Below, piece after piece: positions 36,050 through 48,680 of a stretch of 64,000 nucleotides of DNA. Numbering within the stretch: position 1 is the first letter of the stretch; every line of letters starts with the position of its first letter. This DNA is from Ophiocordyceps camponoti-saundersi (nom. inval.) (lineage: Eukaryota; Ascomycota; Sordariomycetes; Hypocreales; Ophiocordycipitaceae): NCBI GenBank assembly GCA_003339415.1, contig PDHQ01000087.1:62001-126000 (forward strand), given 5' to 3'. The notes beneath the pieces were generated by a model that saw only the letters and a program-made list of their open reading frames with translations, was not told where the DNA came from and searched no databases. Made by a program: the position numbers and the translations under genes.

Positions 36050-39000
36050 ATTATATTTTCTTATATTTTTTTATTATTTTCTAAAATTTATTAATAAGTT
36101 ATAATATATTCGCTATGTTATTAAAGTTAACTTATTAATTATACTCTAATAGCTATCTTTTCTATTTAACTAAAAAGTAAACTTTACTATTTAGTATTTT
36201 TTAACTTTTAACTTTTTAGATTACTTATTCCCTATTATTCTCCTCTAAGTTTAATATAAGGAGAGAGGCGGATAAATCTTAAAAATCTCAGAGATACTAA
36301 AGTTTAAAAAAAAATATAAAAAATATTATAAAGATAAGCGTATTTTATAGGTAATATAAGGCAGTACGCTTAGGAGCTAATTTTTTAGAGAATACGAAAT
36401 AGTCTTATATAATAAGGTAAGAGTTTCTTTTTCTCGCTTTTAAATTTAATATTTTTAGTTAAGAGGCCTACTAGATTGCCTATCTTAAATATTAGAAGTA
36501 TATAGTTTTTATTATAATACTTCGCTTATCTTTTAGTAGCGCGTCTCTAATAATTTGCTAAGTATTAGTATAGATTTATTATTTTATTAATTTTAGCTTT
36601 AGCCTTAGGGGTTATTTTAAGAGGGGTATTTATAAAAATATAAAATTCTAAGCGGTAACTATAAAATACCTTATTAGGTAAGATTTTTATTATAAAATAC
36701 TTCGCGTTATTTATCGTAAATTAAGTAACTAGTAATAGTTAAGGTTATAGTATATATTTATTATTAGTAAAATAATAAAGGTAATATTATATTACCTAAT
36801 TTATCTATTCTATTTACTTATTAGTTTAGGGGTAAAACGCGGTTAATAACTATCTTTTAATTTTAGATAGTAGATAAAAGTCTAACTAGAAATAATTAGT
36901 AAATAAGCTACTCCTATCGAATATAATACCTTATAAAGGATTATAGCGAAGTTTTACCTTCCGGTAAAAAAGCTTAGCTAGGTCCCTTACCTTAATTATA
37001 TCTAAAATAAGAAGTAAGAGCGAAAATTTTATAAATTAATTAATAATTACTAAGATATTATTAACTTATTTATCTAGCTATATAAACTCTAGTAAACTAA
37101 TAGTAAAGTCTAGAGATAGTTTAGCTTATAGTTATAATAAAATTAGTAATAAATTTAATTTACTATATAAGCGATATTTTTAAGGAGCGACCCCTTAGTA
37201 GATTTAGCAGAACCTAATATAAGATTTAATATCTTTATATATTACCTCCTAGTAGAATTTCCTAGTAAGGAGGTCCTAGGTGCGTTCTATACCGAAATAA
37301 CCTGCTAATAAGTTATTATAATATAATAATAGTAGTTCTTATTTTAAAGCCGCCTTTTACGGTATTATAATATAGTCCTTTTAATAGATAAGACTATTAG
37401 AGTTAATTATTTATAAACTTTACTTTTCCCGTTAAGTTTTATTAAGCTTAGTAGCTTTTCGGCGTTATAGCCGGAGATCTTCGCCTTAACTTTGCTATAG
37501 TAAAGAAAGGAGAAGAGTAGATATATTAAGCTCTAAAAGCTATTCTTATACTATTACCTTTTTTAAAGTCTAGCCCTTAAGGCGTTATATTAAGCTTAAG
37601 GTTATTAAAACTTAGTATAAAAAATATATAGCTATTTTAAGGTAAGGGTTTTAATAATTAGTTTAGTTTAACGCTATAATATACTTAACGCGTAGTATAT
37701 TATTAATTATCTTCTTATATAAGGTATCTAACTTTTTAGTTATTAAGCTTATTTTAAGTATATATTATAGTTTTCTTAAAAAGCTATTAGTAGGGTTATT
37801 ATAGCTTAGCTTATAAAGGATATAAAAATCGAAAAGTAATAAGTAAGTTACCTAATATTATTAATAGCGGTTTAAATCTAATTACTATATAATAAATTAT
37901 AAGTTTAAGTAATCTAAGATTACTTTAATTAGGAATATCGATCTTTTTATATAATAGCGCTAATATTTAAAAAATTTAATAATAGTAAAGAATTCTTTTT
38001 TAGCTACTATATAACGGATTTTAAAGCCGTTAAACTTTTATAACTAGTAGGTAATAATAAGGTATTATTTTTAATTATTATATTATAAAAGGATATTAGC
38101 TATAATAAAGTCTAATATATCGGTTTTAATACGTATCTACTTTTTAAGATTAAAGTATATAAGTAACGGAGCTTTAAAGAAAGCGTTCTTAAGTTTTAAA
38201 AAAGCTAACTATTAGAGTAAGTTAAGTTAATATTAATTAGGTTTCTTACTATTTTCGCTTCCTTTAAATATATTAGTTAGGGGGGCGACGATATTAGAGT
38301 ATTAAGGAATAAAATATTAATAATAGTTATAAAAACTTAGGAAAACTTAAAAGTTATAGAAAGAGCGTAGCTCCTCTTAGTTTATAATTACTTAAATCTT
38401 TTTAGGGTTTATTAAAATATTATATATACTTATAATATATCTAAGAAACTTAACCGCTTTCTTATAAAAAATATATTTAGTAATATTTATATATAAGTTA
38501 GCTTCTTAGAATTTCGCTAAGATTTTATAAAAGTATTAAGTATAATCTTCTATTATTTTAAAGTAAATTAAAATATTATTTAAATAAATATTATAAATAG
38601 TATTTATTAAAGTTCTAAGTACTTAATTAATATAATATTAGAAAGTTACTAAGGTATTTATAAGATTAAATAAAATAATTAAATATTTAAAATAGCTATA
38701 TTATAAGCGAAAAGCCGTTTTTTATTTATCGCTTTTCTTAATATAAATATAATAATAGGTATATTAGAGGTTAATTTTAAAGAAAATTATCGCGCCTTAG
38801 ACCTAGTTTATAATCTCCGAAATAAGGGGGAGAGGGTAACGATTCTTAATTATTACTTTATTAAAACCTCGGTAGTTTATATAAAGTCGTAGTTCCTTAT
38901 CTTTCTTTAGAACGAAAAAGATAGGAACGCTATTAGGGTTTTAGGATTCTTAAATCTAACCTTTTCTAAGGGCGTTATTAAGGTATTCCTAAAAAACCTT

Positions 39001-39408
39001 AAGTTCGGTCTAGGAGAGAGGGTAAATAGGACCTTAGGAAGGTATAGTATTATTAACTAAATTAATAGTATAGATAGCGTCCTTTTTATTTAGAAAAATC
39101 GATATTTTTAATTTAGAAAATATATTTTTAAATTTAGCGAGAGTTAGTAATAATTCGACCTCTATTATTAAAAGTAGCTTTAAGTTTTCTTCGTCTATAA
39201 AAGAGGGAGGCATTAAGTTTAATATAACCTAAAAAATATAAAAGTATTATTTTACTTCTTATACGAATTCTTCTACGCTAAGGAGGTAAGCTTATAATAA
39301 TTAAGATAACTTATATTACTATTTATAAATATTTAGGAATAGGTAGATTTATTTAGTTACTAAGGTAAATATCCTTAAAATAATAAAGTTATTATTTACT
39401 ACTATATT
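36050..39408 (-). pseudogene. pol: Gypsy-A pol relic with chromodomain
   Basis: Right to left: RT with [20 protein letters not shown] (38850-38930), [12 protein letters not shown] (38800-38840) and YNIYLNNILIYFKIIEDY (38545-38600), then KAVKFLRYIIS (38440-38480), the classic Ty3/gypsy RT series. Integrase C-terminus: FKIGNLVGLLTKNIK and LPYYIRLFRI (36340-36480), matching the FKVGDxVxL..GPF motifs. The polyprotein ends in a chromodomain, KVYFLVKQKRQL near 36130-36170 (family form FLVKWKGW). The catalytic YLDDI now reads YLNNI. The 5' part of the gene is cut off by the copia element at 39408. Confidence 0.92.
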
Positions 39409-39709
39409 TATTAGATATTATCTCTCTATACCCCTTTATATCTATTATACGATATATATATAGAGGATAGTATAGATATAGGGAAGCCTCTAACAAAATA
39501 TATATTACTACCTAAGTCGTGCTTCGTATAACTTAGGAGGTAGGAGGTAGCTTAGATAAGAGGAAGGAGGGTATAAAAGTAAAATATTATCTAGCTATAT
39601 AGCCGCTCTTCCTCGTACGATAAAGGAAAAATATTTATCTCTAATTATACTTAATTTAGGTTACCTTTATTTTCTCTTACCTATATATATATATAAAGAC
39701 TACTTAATA
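39409..39709 (+). repeat. Copia 5' LTR
   Basis: 301 bp from TATTAGATATTATC (RIPed TG start) to TACTTAATA (RIPed CA end). Contains a palindrome-like CTAAGTCGTGCTTCGTATAACTTAGG at 39513-39538 and a CTTCCTCGTACGA block. It aligns throughout with 46416-46716 and keeps slightly more GC than the 3' copy. Confidence 0.94.
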
Positions 39710-42240
39710 CTAATTAGTAGTTATATTAGTTATTATTAGTTAATTATAGATTAGCTAAAATAACGAGATAAGTATCGTACGATATTAAAAAGCCCTTATA
39801 CCTGCTATTAACCGATACTTATACTTTTACCTTACTTCTTAATATTAGTTTTTACCGAAGAGCTATTTTTTACCTAGTATTATTATTAAGACTAAAAGAT
39901 TAAGGTAATATACGATACTTACTAATAATAAAGTCCTTACCGAAAAGCTATATTTAGCCCTATACTTTTTACTAATTATACGATATTACCTTTAATAGCG
40001 TTCCGGAAATATAATAACGATAATATAGCTTCTATAACCTTAGAAGTTAAATAGGAAGTAGTAAATATATTAACTATAATAACGGTAATAAATAAGACTT
40101 TAGCTTCGTACGATAAAATAATAGAAGGAAGCGAAATTAACCCTTATATCTAAACTTAAAGTACGAACCTAGTTTATTAGGATATATAACCTAACTTTAT
40201 ATAACCTCCCGATAAGGTTAAATTAATAATATTTATTACTTAGTAAATATATAATATTATTTACTTTAACCTTTATAAGGATAATTTTCTTTATATAATC
40301 TAATCGGAACTTTAAAGATAGACCTATTACTAGCTAAAATATATCTACTATATATTTTTAAAAGAACTAACTTAAATTATAGTCGTACGATATATCCCGC
40401 TTATCGGAAATAATATATTAATTAAATATTTTATATAACTCCTTAAAACTAAACCGGAAAATATTTTACCCCCTAACTTATAAGAAGCCCTTTCTATATA
40501 GTTAGACTACCCCCCCTTTTCTAAACTAACTCTTCTAGATTATATAATATAAGCTTTATACTTAGTATAGCCCCCTAAGTTAAGATATATCTTAATATAG
40601 CTATTATAGAATATCTTAGCTAAACCCCTACTTCGTATAACTTATATATAGGAGTTAACTACTCTATATAACTTAAATATATAGCTACCCTTAGTAACCC
40701 TAACTTAGACTTTCCCGGAACTAATAAATTAAGCCTTAATAAGTATTATATAAGTTTATATATTATTACTAATACGAAAAGTAGTAAATAAACTAATCTC
40801 CTTAGATAAGGTTACCGCTTTTCTTAAAAGTTAGCGAAAAGATTAGAATTATATAGAGCGGCCGTATAATATACTAATCGATAAGGCTAGGATTTTTATT
40901 AGCTATTACTCCTATATTAGTATAACGGAAGATTAATTTTACGCTATTTTTCCGGATATCCTTTTAAATAAAGCTTAGAACTATTATTTATACTTTATTA
41001 GATTAGATAAATAATAAGATAAAATTTATACTTTTTTAAATATATACTTTAATATTTATATAAACTATTCGTTATATTAGATAGATTAGACTACTCTTTC
41101 TTTTAATATCGTATAATAAGAAAACCTTAATAAAACTATAATAGATTTACTTAATACCCTCCTTAATAAACTTTAACTTATTTAATAAGCCCTTAGACCT
41201 AACTATTAAGGAGAAAAGTAACTTCTTACTATTATCGTATAAGCTTATCGCGGCGTTTTAGAACTCGAATTAGCTATAATATTCTAAGATATATTATATA
41301 AAATATTTATTAATTACCTCTATTCCTCCCTTATTATCGCTACGAATAAAACTACTAACTAGTTCTTTATCGAATAACGCTACCTTAATTATAATAAGTA
41401 TTATACGAACCTTAGATAATTTTCTTTTACTCCCTGCTAATAATAATCGCCCCCTATATAACGTTTTTCCTTATAGCGATATTAGTTCTAACCTTATATA
41501 ATACGAAGGTACTTTATATATAAAAAAGAAAAATATTAGTTTACGAACTATAAGTTAGATAATATTTAACGCGTATATAAGTAATACCTTACTAGTTATA
41601 AAAAAACTAGCTAAGACCTCCTTATAAAGGAAGAATTTAGCGTATTCCTCCTATTATACGAAAGTTCTAATAAATAAGATTCCTAGTTTTTATAATTATA
41701 TAATAAAGACTTTAATATTAAAAAAGAAATCGTTAGCGGCGAAAACGCGGTTTTGTTTTTTATTATAGCGGCCTATATATACCGCCTTACTAGCGATAAT
41801 ATTTACTAACTAAAAGCCTTAGCAGTTCCCGCGGAATAATTCCTCCTTTTTAATATATATTATATAATATACTAAAGTAAGCTTTAAGATATAAAAGCTA
41901 TATAAATCTTAACTATAAGTAAATTATAAGTAGAAGCTTATATTTAAGAATACCTTCGTATAATTATTAACTAAACCTTAACTAAGAATATAATTTATTT
42001 TAGCTTCTTAGAACTTACTAAGCTAATTAAAACTATTATCGTACGAAACCCCCTTAGTAAAGTCCTTTATTATATTCTCTATATTTCTACCTTATTCCTT
42101 TTCTATCTTAAAGATACCGACTATTTTTATACTTTTTATAATAATATAAGGGATATTATTATATAATATAATAATATAATAGTTCTTATTATTAGGAAAT
42201 AAGGATATTTATTCTTTAATATCTCGAAATAAGAATTTAC
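39710..42240 (+). pseudogene. gag: Copia gag/protease region relic
   Basis: By position between the 5' LTR and the integrase. Open plus-strand frames with frequent CGATA/GTACGA sites and RIP stops. I did not resolve a zinc knuckle or protease triad here; assignment is positional. Confidence 0.6.
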
Positions 42241-43050
42241 GTTATATTATATAAAATAAGAGTTACGATAGCTTTATCGATATTTTAGCTACCCCTATAT
42301 ATAATAGCTTTATAATTTATTAAAAAAAGCTAGTTTTTCGAATATAACCTTTATAGCCCTTAAGTCGATCTAACGTTTATATTACTAATATTAGTTATAT
42401 AATTTAAAACCTTAGCGATTTAAATTCTCCTTTAAAAATAACTATAACTTTAACTACTTACTAGTTATCGATATTTTTTACCTTAATAGTAAGCTAGTCT
42501 TATATACTATTAATAAAGCTATATCTTTCTAAGCCGCCGCCTTTATATAAAGTATATTAGCGGTAAACGCTTAGAATACTTTATATAAATATTAGATTTA
42601 TATATACTAAGGCTTATTAGATATTATCTCTTACGATACTAGGACTAACTTTTCCTCTTTAAAGTTTTATATAAACGCGAAACTACTTAGTATTATATAT
42701 AAAGAAATACTTATTAAAGCGTATTAGGCGATCGGTAATATTAAATATATATATGCCTTTCTTAAGTAAGCGTACGATATCTTATAATAAGAAATTAGCA
42801 CTAAGACCGATAACGTAACTATTTTTTAGATAGCTATTAAGGCTATTAACGATATAGCTAAATTAGATAGCCTTATCCTAATATTTCTCGTTTTTAGCGC
42901 TTACTTTTATATTTTATATAACTTGCCCCTAGCCCCTAATATTACTATAAGAGCTTAAGCGATTTAGCGCGCTATAAAATAAGTACGATAAATTAAAGCT
43001 TAAGCGGATATTTTACGCGCTCTTTATACCTAAAATAAACCTAACTTATA
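42240..43050 (+). pseudogene. pol: Copia integrase relic
   Basis: RIP-corrected reading gives the fungal copia integrase series: a GAG-pre-integrase region before 42360, then LLVIDIFYLNSKLVLYTINK (first catalytic Asp region, 42462-42520), SYDTRTNFSS (second Asp, HDAGxNFxS in the family, about 42625-42660), and IKAYQAIGNIKYIYAFLKQA (about 42710-42770), where the family has EAHxxxGxxERYHxxLRRAY. AIKAINDIAKLDSL and LVFSAY follow (42835-42905). The catalytic Glu lies in a region altered by RIP. Confidence 0.88.
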
Positions 43051-44945
43051 CGATATCTTATCGCTTCCTTTTTAAAGTAAAGTTTTTATTTAGTATAAAA
43101 AAAATAAATAGTAAAGCCTTTTCCGTATTTTTAGTTTTGATAGCTAGGATATTATCCTTAAACTCCCTATAAAATTAACTAAATTTCGTATAATATAAGT
43201 TAAACCTTATCTTCGCTCCCTCCTTACTATACTTATAAAGAAAAAAGTACGGTTTAAAATCCCGATTATGCCCTTATATAATAAAAACTTATATAAAGCT
43301 TTTCCCTCTATATTCGTTACTATAAAGGAAAAAGATAACTATATACTTACTATATAATTATAATAATAAGGTATTATTATTACCTTAAAATAACTATTCG
43401 AGGCCTCTAACTATAAGGAAATTAATACCCTTTTTATATAAGAAGTCTTTGCTTTTATTTAATATAACTTTTCTTTAAACCTTATAAGATATATTTTGAA
43501 AACGCGTTTTATACGAGAAATAAAAAACTTAAATAATAGCTTTTATAAAAAGTCCCGCCTAGTTATTTAAAGCTATAAAGATAATAGTAAGGAAGAAATC
43601 CTTATATAATTACTTATAATTTTATATATATTATAGCGCCTCCTTTTTACCTTTAAACCTACTTTTATAAAGTTATATAACTACTAAGGCGAATTATAAG
43701 ATATTATATAAGCGTATATATAGTCTGCTAATCCTTTAAGTTATATATTATACGCGTACTTTCCTAAAAAACTATAAATTTTATATTTACCTTATACTCT
43801 TTTATATATTAAAAAGCCGCTATATAAGCTAGTAGAATTAAGATTATATTAGTTTAAAATATATTATAATTATTATTATACGAACTTTTATATAACGCTC
43901 TTATTATACGATTTATATCTTTTATTTATAATAGCTAGCCTTAATTTATTTAAAATAATAAGCTTATAAACGGATAATATATTCTCTTTTACGTCTAATA
44001 TATTCTCTAAACTTAAGGAAAATAAGTTAAAATAAGCAAAGCTTCGTGCGAAGCTTAAAATATTCCTTACTAATAGCTTATTTATTAACTTTAATAGTAG
44101 TTATATTACGCGCAAATTATACGATATTATCCTTATATAGAAAGGATAGGTAAAGGGCTTTTATATTATTAACCTAACCGCCGATATTACTTTATAGGAC
44201 TTTATTAGCTAGCGAGCCCGAAGAGTATATATTACTTTTACCTATTAACTAAAGGCGTTATATAACTTTATAATAGCTACTTAAGTAACCGATCCTTCCT
44301 CGTAAAATATTTTAGCTTTTAATAAATATATTTAGTAATAGATTAATAATATTACCCGCAGTTTATAATTTATTCCGCTTAACTTATCTTATATAAAACT
44401 ATTTATTTTTATAAATAGGTTATTTATAAATAATAGAAACCTTACCTTATAGCTTAGTATCTTAATTATCCTTAGTAAGGAAGACTAGTCTTTTAACTTA
44501 TTTATCGTATAAGGTAATATCCTTTACTAAACCTCTACGAAGTATAAAAAGGTTACTCGAAGTATCCTAGTAAGCGAACTTTACGGTATAGTAAATAGCG
44601 TTAATATTAGCCTAGCCTTTTACTTAACTATTTAGGCTATTATATAATCCTTAAGCACGCCTCCGATCCCCCTTATTTTTTATATAAACTTATATTTATT
44701 ATATAACTACTTAGTAAAGCTTAGCTTAATAATAAAAAAATAGCTAATAATTAATATTATAGCTATTCGTAAGTTATATAAGCGTAAGGAAATTTTAGAA
44801 ATATAATAAATTAATAGTAAAAATAACTTAGCTAACGCTTATATTAAAAATAGCCCTAACTTAGCTTTATTAACTTTTATTTTTATAAATTCTTATAAGT
44901 TACGAATTAAAGCTATTATTTAATAACTTACCTAGGTTATATAAG
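43050..44945 (+). pseudogene. pol: Copia reverse transcriptase and RNase H relic
   Basis: RT: DIIQAYIQSANPLSYILYAY (about 43700-43760), then KKPLYKLVE with LYQFKIYYNYYYTNFYI (43810-43890), then the copia active-site block LQTDNIFSFTSN (43963-44000), where fungal members have LQTDDTL; the second Asp reads Asn. RNase H: TKYKKVTRSILVSELYGIVN (44538-44597) carries the Ser-Glu-Leu core, followed by FYINLYLLYNYLVKLS (about 44680-44725; family TDSKSLYDxLVKL) and a C-terminal NLANAYIKNSPNLALL. All typical of Pezizomycotina copia elements. Confidence 0.92.
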
Positions 44946-46415
44946 ACTTATATTTTTTTCTTTCTTATATCTTTACTTTATTTAACCTTTTATTCTTAAT
45001 TTCTTATTTTTTTTATATTTTTACGTTTTTTTTCTATTATTTTTATATAAAGATTACTATTAATTTTTTCTAGGTATTATCTAACCTTTACGCTTAATTT
45101 TTTTTTAAAAAAAAAGCTAAGCTATAAGTTCTAAACGCGTAATTTTTTTTCTTTTCTTTTAATTTTTTTTCTTTTCCTTTTTCCTTATCGTCTAACCTTA
45201 CTATTATTTCTTTTCCTACCCTGCCCCCTATTACTTATTATCTAAGATAATAATATACTCTTTTATATTAGGAAGCGCTCCGCCTAGTATTACTATTACC
45301 CGTTCCCGCTATTAGCTATTAAGCGACTTAATAGGAGTAGTTACTAAGGTATAAGGTACTAGCTTAGGAGTTTATAACGCTTAGCCTTATTATACGAAAA
45401 AATATCTTATTATATAGGACTACTATATATAAGTAATATAAGCCTTATTACTATTTATTTAATATATATTAAATAAATAAGGATTTCTAATATAAATATA
45501 ATATAATTTTATTATTACCTTATTATAACTTATAAGTAAAATTATTAGAAAATAACTTAGGCGTTAAATAATAATAGCTTTAATATATTTAAGATCCTAA
45601 ATATTATTAAGGCGGATAAAGATATTAGATAATAGTATAGCCGCTAATTAGATCTCCGCTTATTACTCTCCTATTAGTATTACTATTATATAATAGCTAG
45701 ACCTTTCTTTCTTATATTTAAGGATATTTATTATATAAAGCGCTAGTTATCCTTTTTATTATAAGGTATATAAACTTAGTAAAACTTAAGTTAATAAGCT
45801 ATAATATTATTAGGATAGGGAGGTATATTATATAACTAATAATTATTAATAAAAACGATTTAAGTATATTATATAATTTATTAATTTTTATTAAAAATCT
45901 TTCTAGTTATTATTATTATCTTTATTAATTAGCTTAAAGAAGAAAGAAAGAAGAAAGGAAGAGAAAGAGAGAGAGAGAGAGAGGGAGCGAGGAGGGGTTT
46001 TTATACCCCTCTAAAAGCGGTAAGAGGCGGCAGAATCCGATTTTTAATTCCTATTTTTTATAATATTTTTTAGTATTTTTAGTATAAGGTTATAAAAAGT
46101 TAGTTTTCTACCTATTTTTCTTAATATTATAACTATAAGAAACTTTTATAATAAAACTTTATAAAAATATATTATAAGTTAGATTATATAATAACCCGAT
46201 TTTTATTTTTTAGCTAGTAGCTTATTTTCTTTATTTTTTTTTATTATAATACTATAAGCGTTATTTACTTTTAGAGATTTTTTTCGATTATATACTTATT
46301 TAATATTATATAATTATTTTTCTCTAGAAATATCTACCTTTTAGGAAGACGGAGGTTTTCCTTCGTACGATACCTTTTTATTTAGTATATCTTTTTATAA
46401 AAAGAAAAAGTTAAG
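44945..46415. other. Copia 3' non-coding region
   Basis: No frame recognised after RNase H. Contains pyrimidine-rich runs (44950-45190), a GA repeat (45940-45992) and the polypurine tract at the end. Confidence 0.5.
45940..45992. repeat. GA-rich microsatellite
   Basis: Run of AGAAAGAAAG followed by (GA)n and GGGAGCGAGGAGGGG. Confidence 0.8.
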
Positions 46416-46716
46416 TATTAGATATTATCTCTTTATACCCTTTTATATTTACTATACGATATATATATAGAGGATAGTATAGATATAGGGAAGCCTCTAA
46501 TAAAATATATATTATTACCTAAGTTATACCTCGTATAACTTAGGAGGTAGGAGGTAGCTTAGATAAGAAAAAGGAGGGTATAGAAGTAGAGAATTATCTA
46601 GCTATATAGCCGCTCTTCCTCGTATAATAAAGGAAGGGTATCTATCTTTAATTATACTTAATTTAGGTTACTTTTACTTTCTCTTACTTATACGTACGTG
46701 TAAAGATTACTTAATA
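46416..46716 (+). repeat. Copia 3' LTR
   Basis: 301-bp copy of 39409-39709; differences are nearly all transitions. Followed immediately by the ATATT target duplicate. Confidence 0.94.
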
Positions 46717-46721
46717 ATATT

Positions 46722-48264
46722 AAAAATATTAAAGTAGTAATAAACTAGGGTTTTTTTAGTATTATTTATATTATGAAATATAACTAATATTTCCTAGAGT
46801 TTATTAACTAGTATATATCCGCTAATTCCTCTTACTAGGAGTAAAAGATTATTATTTAAAAATAATAATAAATACTATCTTACGAAAAAAAGGTTAATAA
46901 AATTAATTTCGCTATAAATATTAAATTCGATAAAGATTAGAAAGGGGGTAAGTCCTATTTAAAGAGTGCTAGAAATCTTAAAAGTTTTTACTATCGAGGA
47001 TATTAGTAAAGGGACTTTTATATTAATATTTTCGAGTTTTTTAAAAACTTCTTAGATAAACTAGCTTAGGTTTATTTAGCTTTCGTAGCCTTTACTTTCT
47101 CTAAATATTTTAACTAATAGTTAGATTCCTTATAGCCCTTCTTCTTATAATAGGAATAGGTTTAAATATTTTATTTTTAGTTAGATAAGTTTATCTTATT
47201 CTTAGTCTCTCCGAAATAAGGATTACTATATATATTATAAGGTTTAGATAATCTATTATAATTATAATAGCTTATACCGAAATCGGTTTATTAGTATTTT
47301 ATTAATTTATTATAGTAATATCGGTATAATCTGCTTAAACTAGAATCTTAAATCTATTATATTAGTAAGACTATTTCTTAATAGTTAAGGGTATTTAGCT
47401 AATATTATTCTAAGATCTTAGCATATAGCTAGGGAAGTAATTAAGAGAAATAGTTAAGAGTAAGTTCCTTAGAGGGATAAGCGTTAAAATATCTTTCTAA
47501 GCTTTTTAAGTAAATATAAAAGTTATAAGGTATCTAGTTATCTTATTACTTAGCGTCTTAAAAGGTAATTACTATTATTACTATTCGGTTTCTAAGGTTT
47601 TTTAAAAGGTTATATAATTACTTCTTAAATATAAGCTAGTTATTTATAAGTTAAGTTTATTCCTTAGTAAATAAGCTATATTTATAAGATCTCTAATATA
47701 TATAAAGATCTAAGTATATATTATCTAAGGCTTTAAAAATCTTATTTTTATTTTTATAATATTTTTTAGGAGCTATAAGGAAAGAATTTTTAAGGTTTTT
47801 AAGCTAATCTTAATATTTCCAAGTTATAAGTTATTTCTTTAATTTAATAATATTCGAAAGTTTAATATTTTTATTTTAGCTAAAGTTTAATATCGATAAG
47901 TAGCGCTTATACTAGGAACTTATAGCTAAGTTAGCGGGGTTTCCTCTAAGGATTAGAATATCCTAAGGATTATTAATTCCTTATTCTTAGAGGAAATTAA
48001 TAATAAAGTTCCGGAATATCTTTTCCTAAGAAATAAGACTATATTAAGCGGCCTTTAGGGTTCTAATAGGGGGGGCTATATCGGTTTAAGCTAGATAATC
48101 TAAAAGAGGAGTAGAGGAGATATTTAAGGAACGGTCCTTTACTTATAAAAGTTAGTTTTAAAAGTAAGTTGTATAAGGTATAATAAAGCGTATAGGAGTT
48201 AGTACTAAGTTAAAAAAGGTAAGTTTAAACTAAAAATAAGTATTTTTTAAGGAAGAATTAAAAT
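46722..48264 (-). pseudogene. gag: Gypsy-A gag relic
   Basis: The minus strand between the copia insertion and the 5' LTR codes a gag-like protein. At about 47100-47160 the reading YSYYKKKGYKESNY restores to a CX2CX4HX4C zinc knuckle when TAT is read as mutated TGT (Cys) or CAT (His). The matching pol lies on the other side of copia, so copia landed between gag and RT. No start codon survives. Confidence 0.78.
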
Positions 48265-48675
48265 TATAAAAGAAGCTTATATAAGGTATATTAAGGAAAA
48301 AAGATAGCGATAATTAAGTTAGAAAAGAGGAAAAAAAGTATATAAGTAGAAATTATAAAAGTTAACTTTAAAAGTTATATTAAGAATAAAGCTAATTCTT
48401 ACTAAATTATAATATTAGAAATTATTATAAACTATATATAAAGGGATTATAACTTAGGGGTAAACTTCTCGTAATATAAACTATAACTCCTAAGGTCTTA
48501 TCTAAAACCTTAGCGTAGTTTAAGGACTTGCCTTCTATATTTAACTATTTTATTATAACTAGAAATATATTATATATTTTCCGACTAGTTTTAGTATTAT
48601 ATTATAATAGCTTTATAATACTTATATAACCTTATAGTTGTTTTTTATATATAGTTATTTTATAACTTTATTATA
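48265..48675 (-). repeat. Gypsy-A 5' LTR
   Basis: 411-bp partner of 32364-32774, with the target duplicate ATTAT directly to its right (48676-48680). Confidence 0.9.
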
Positions 48676-48680
48676 ATTAT

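Larger units (their letters stand above)
39409..46716 (+). mobile_element. Ty1/copia element with 301-bp LTRs
   Basis: Complete copia-type retrotransposon inserted in gypsy-A between gag and RT. LTRs 39409-39709 and 46416-46716 are both 301 bp; the target duplication ATATT is perfect (39404-39408 and 46717-46721). Internal order is GAG, integrase, RT, RNase H, which defines the Ty1/copia type. A purine tract (ATAAAAAGAAAAAG, 46397-46410) precedes the 3' LTR. The total length of 7308 bp includes about 1.5 kb of apparently non-coding DNA between RNase H and the 3' LTR. Coding is broken by RIP stops. Confidence 0.95.
32364..48675 (-). mobile_element. Gypsy-A: chromovirus with antisense ORF, split by copia
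   Basis: Minus-strand LTR retrotransposon inserted in gypsy-B1. Two 411-bp LTRs (32364-32774 and 48265-48675) are flanked by ATTAT (32359-32363, 48676-48680). The uninterrupted site in gypsy-B2 (near 62816) has one copy, confirming the boundaries. In element orientation: 5' LTR (right), gag with zinc knuckle, RT, RNase H, integrase, chromodomain, an antisense open frame, a purine tract (complement of CTCCTTATTTT next to 32780), 3' LTR (left). Net of the copia insertion it is about 9.0 kb. Confidence 0.92.

Noticed and set aside
39513..39538. Palindrome in the copia LTR as an independent terminator or regulatory hairpin
   Set aside because: It is within a well-defined LTR and present in both copies; no separate function can be supported.
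46730..48250. Plus-strand open frame starting at an ATG near 46772
   Set aside because: The minus strand has the zinc-knuckle gag consistent with gypsy-A orientation; the plus frame has no known motif.
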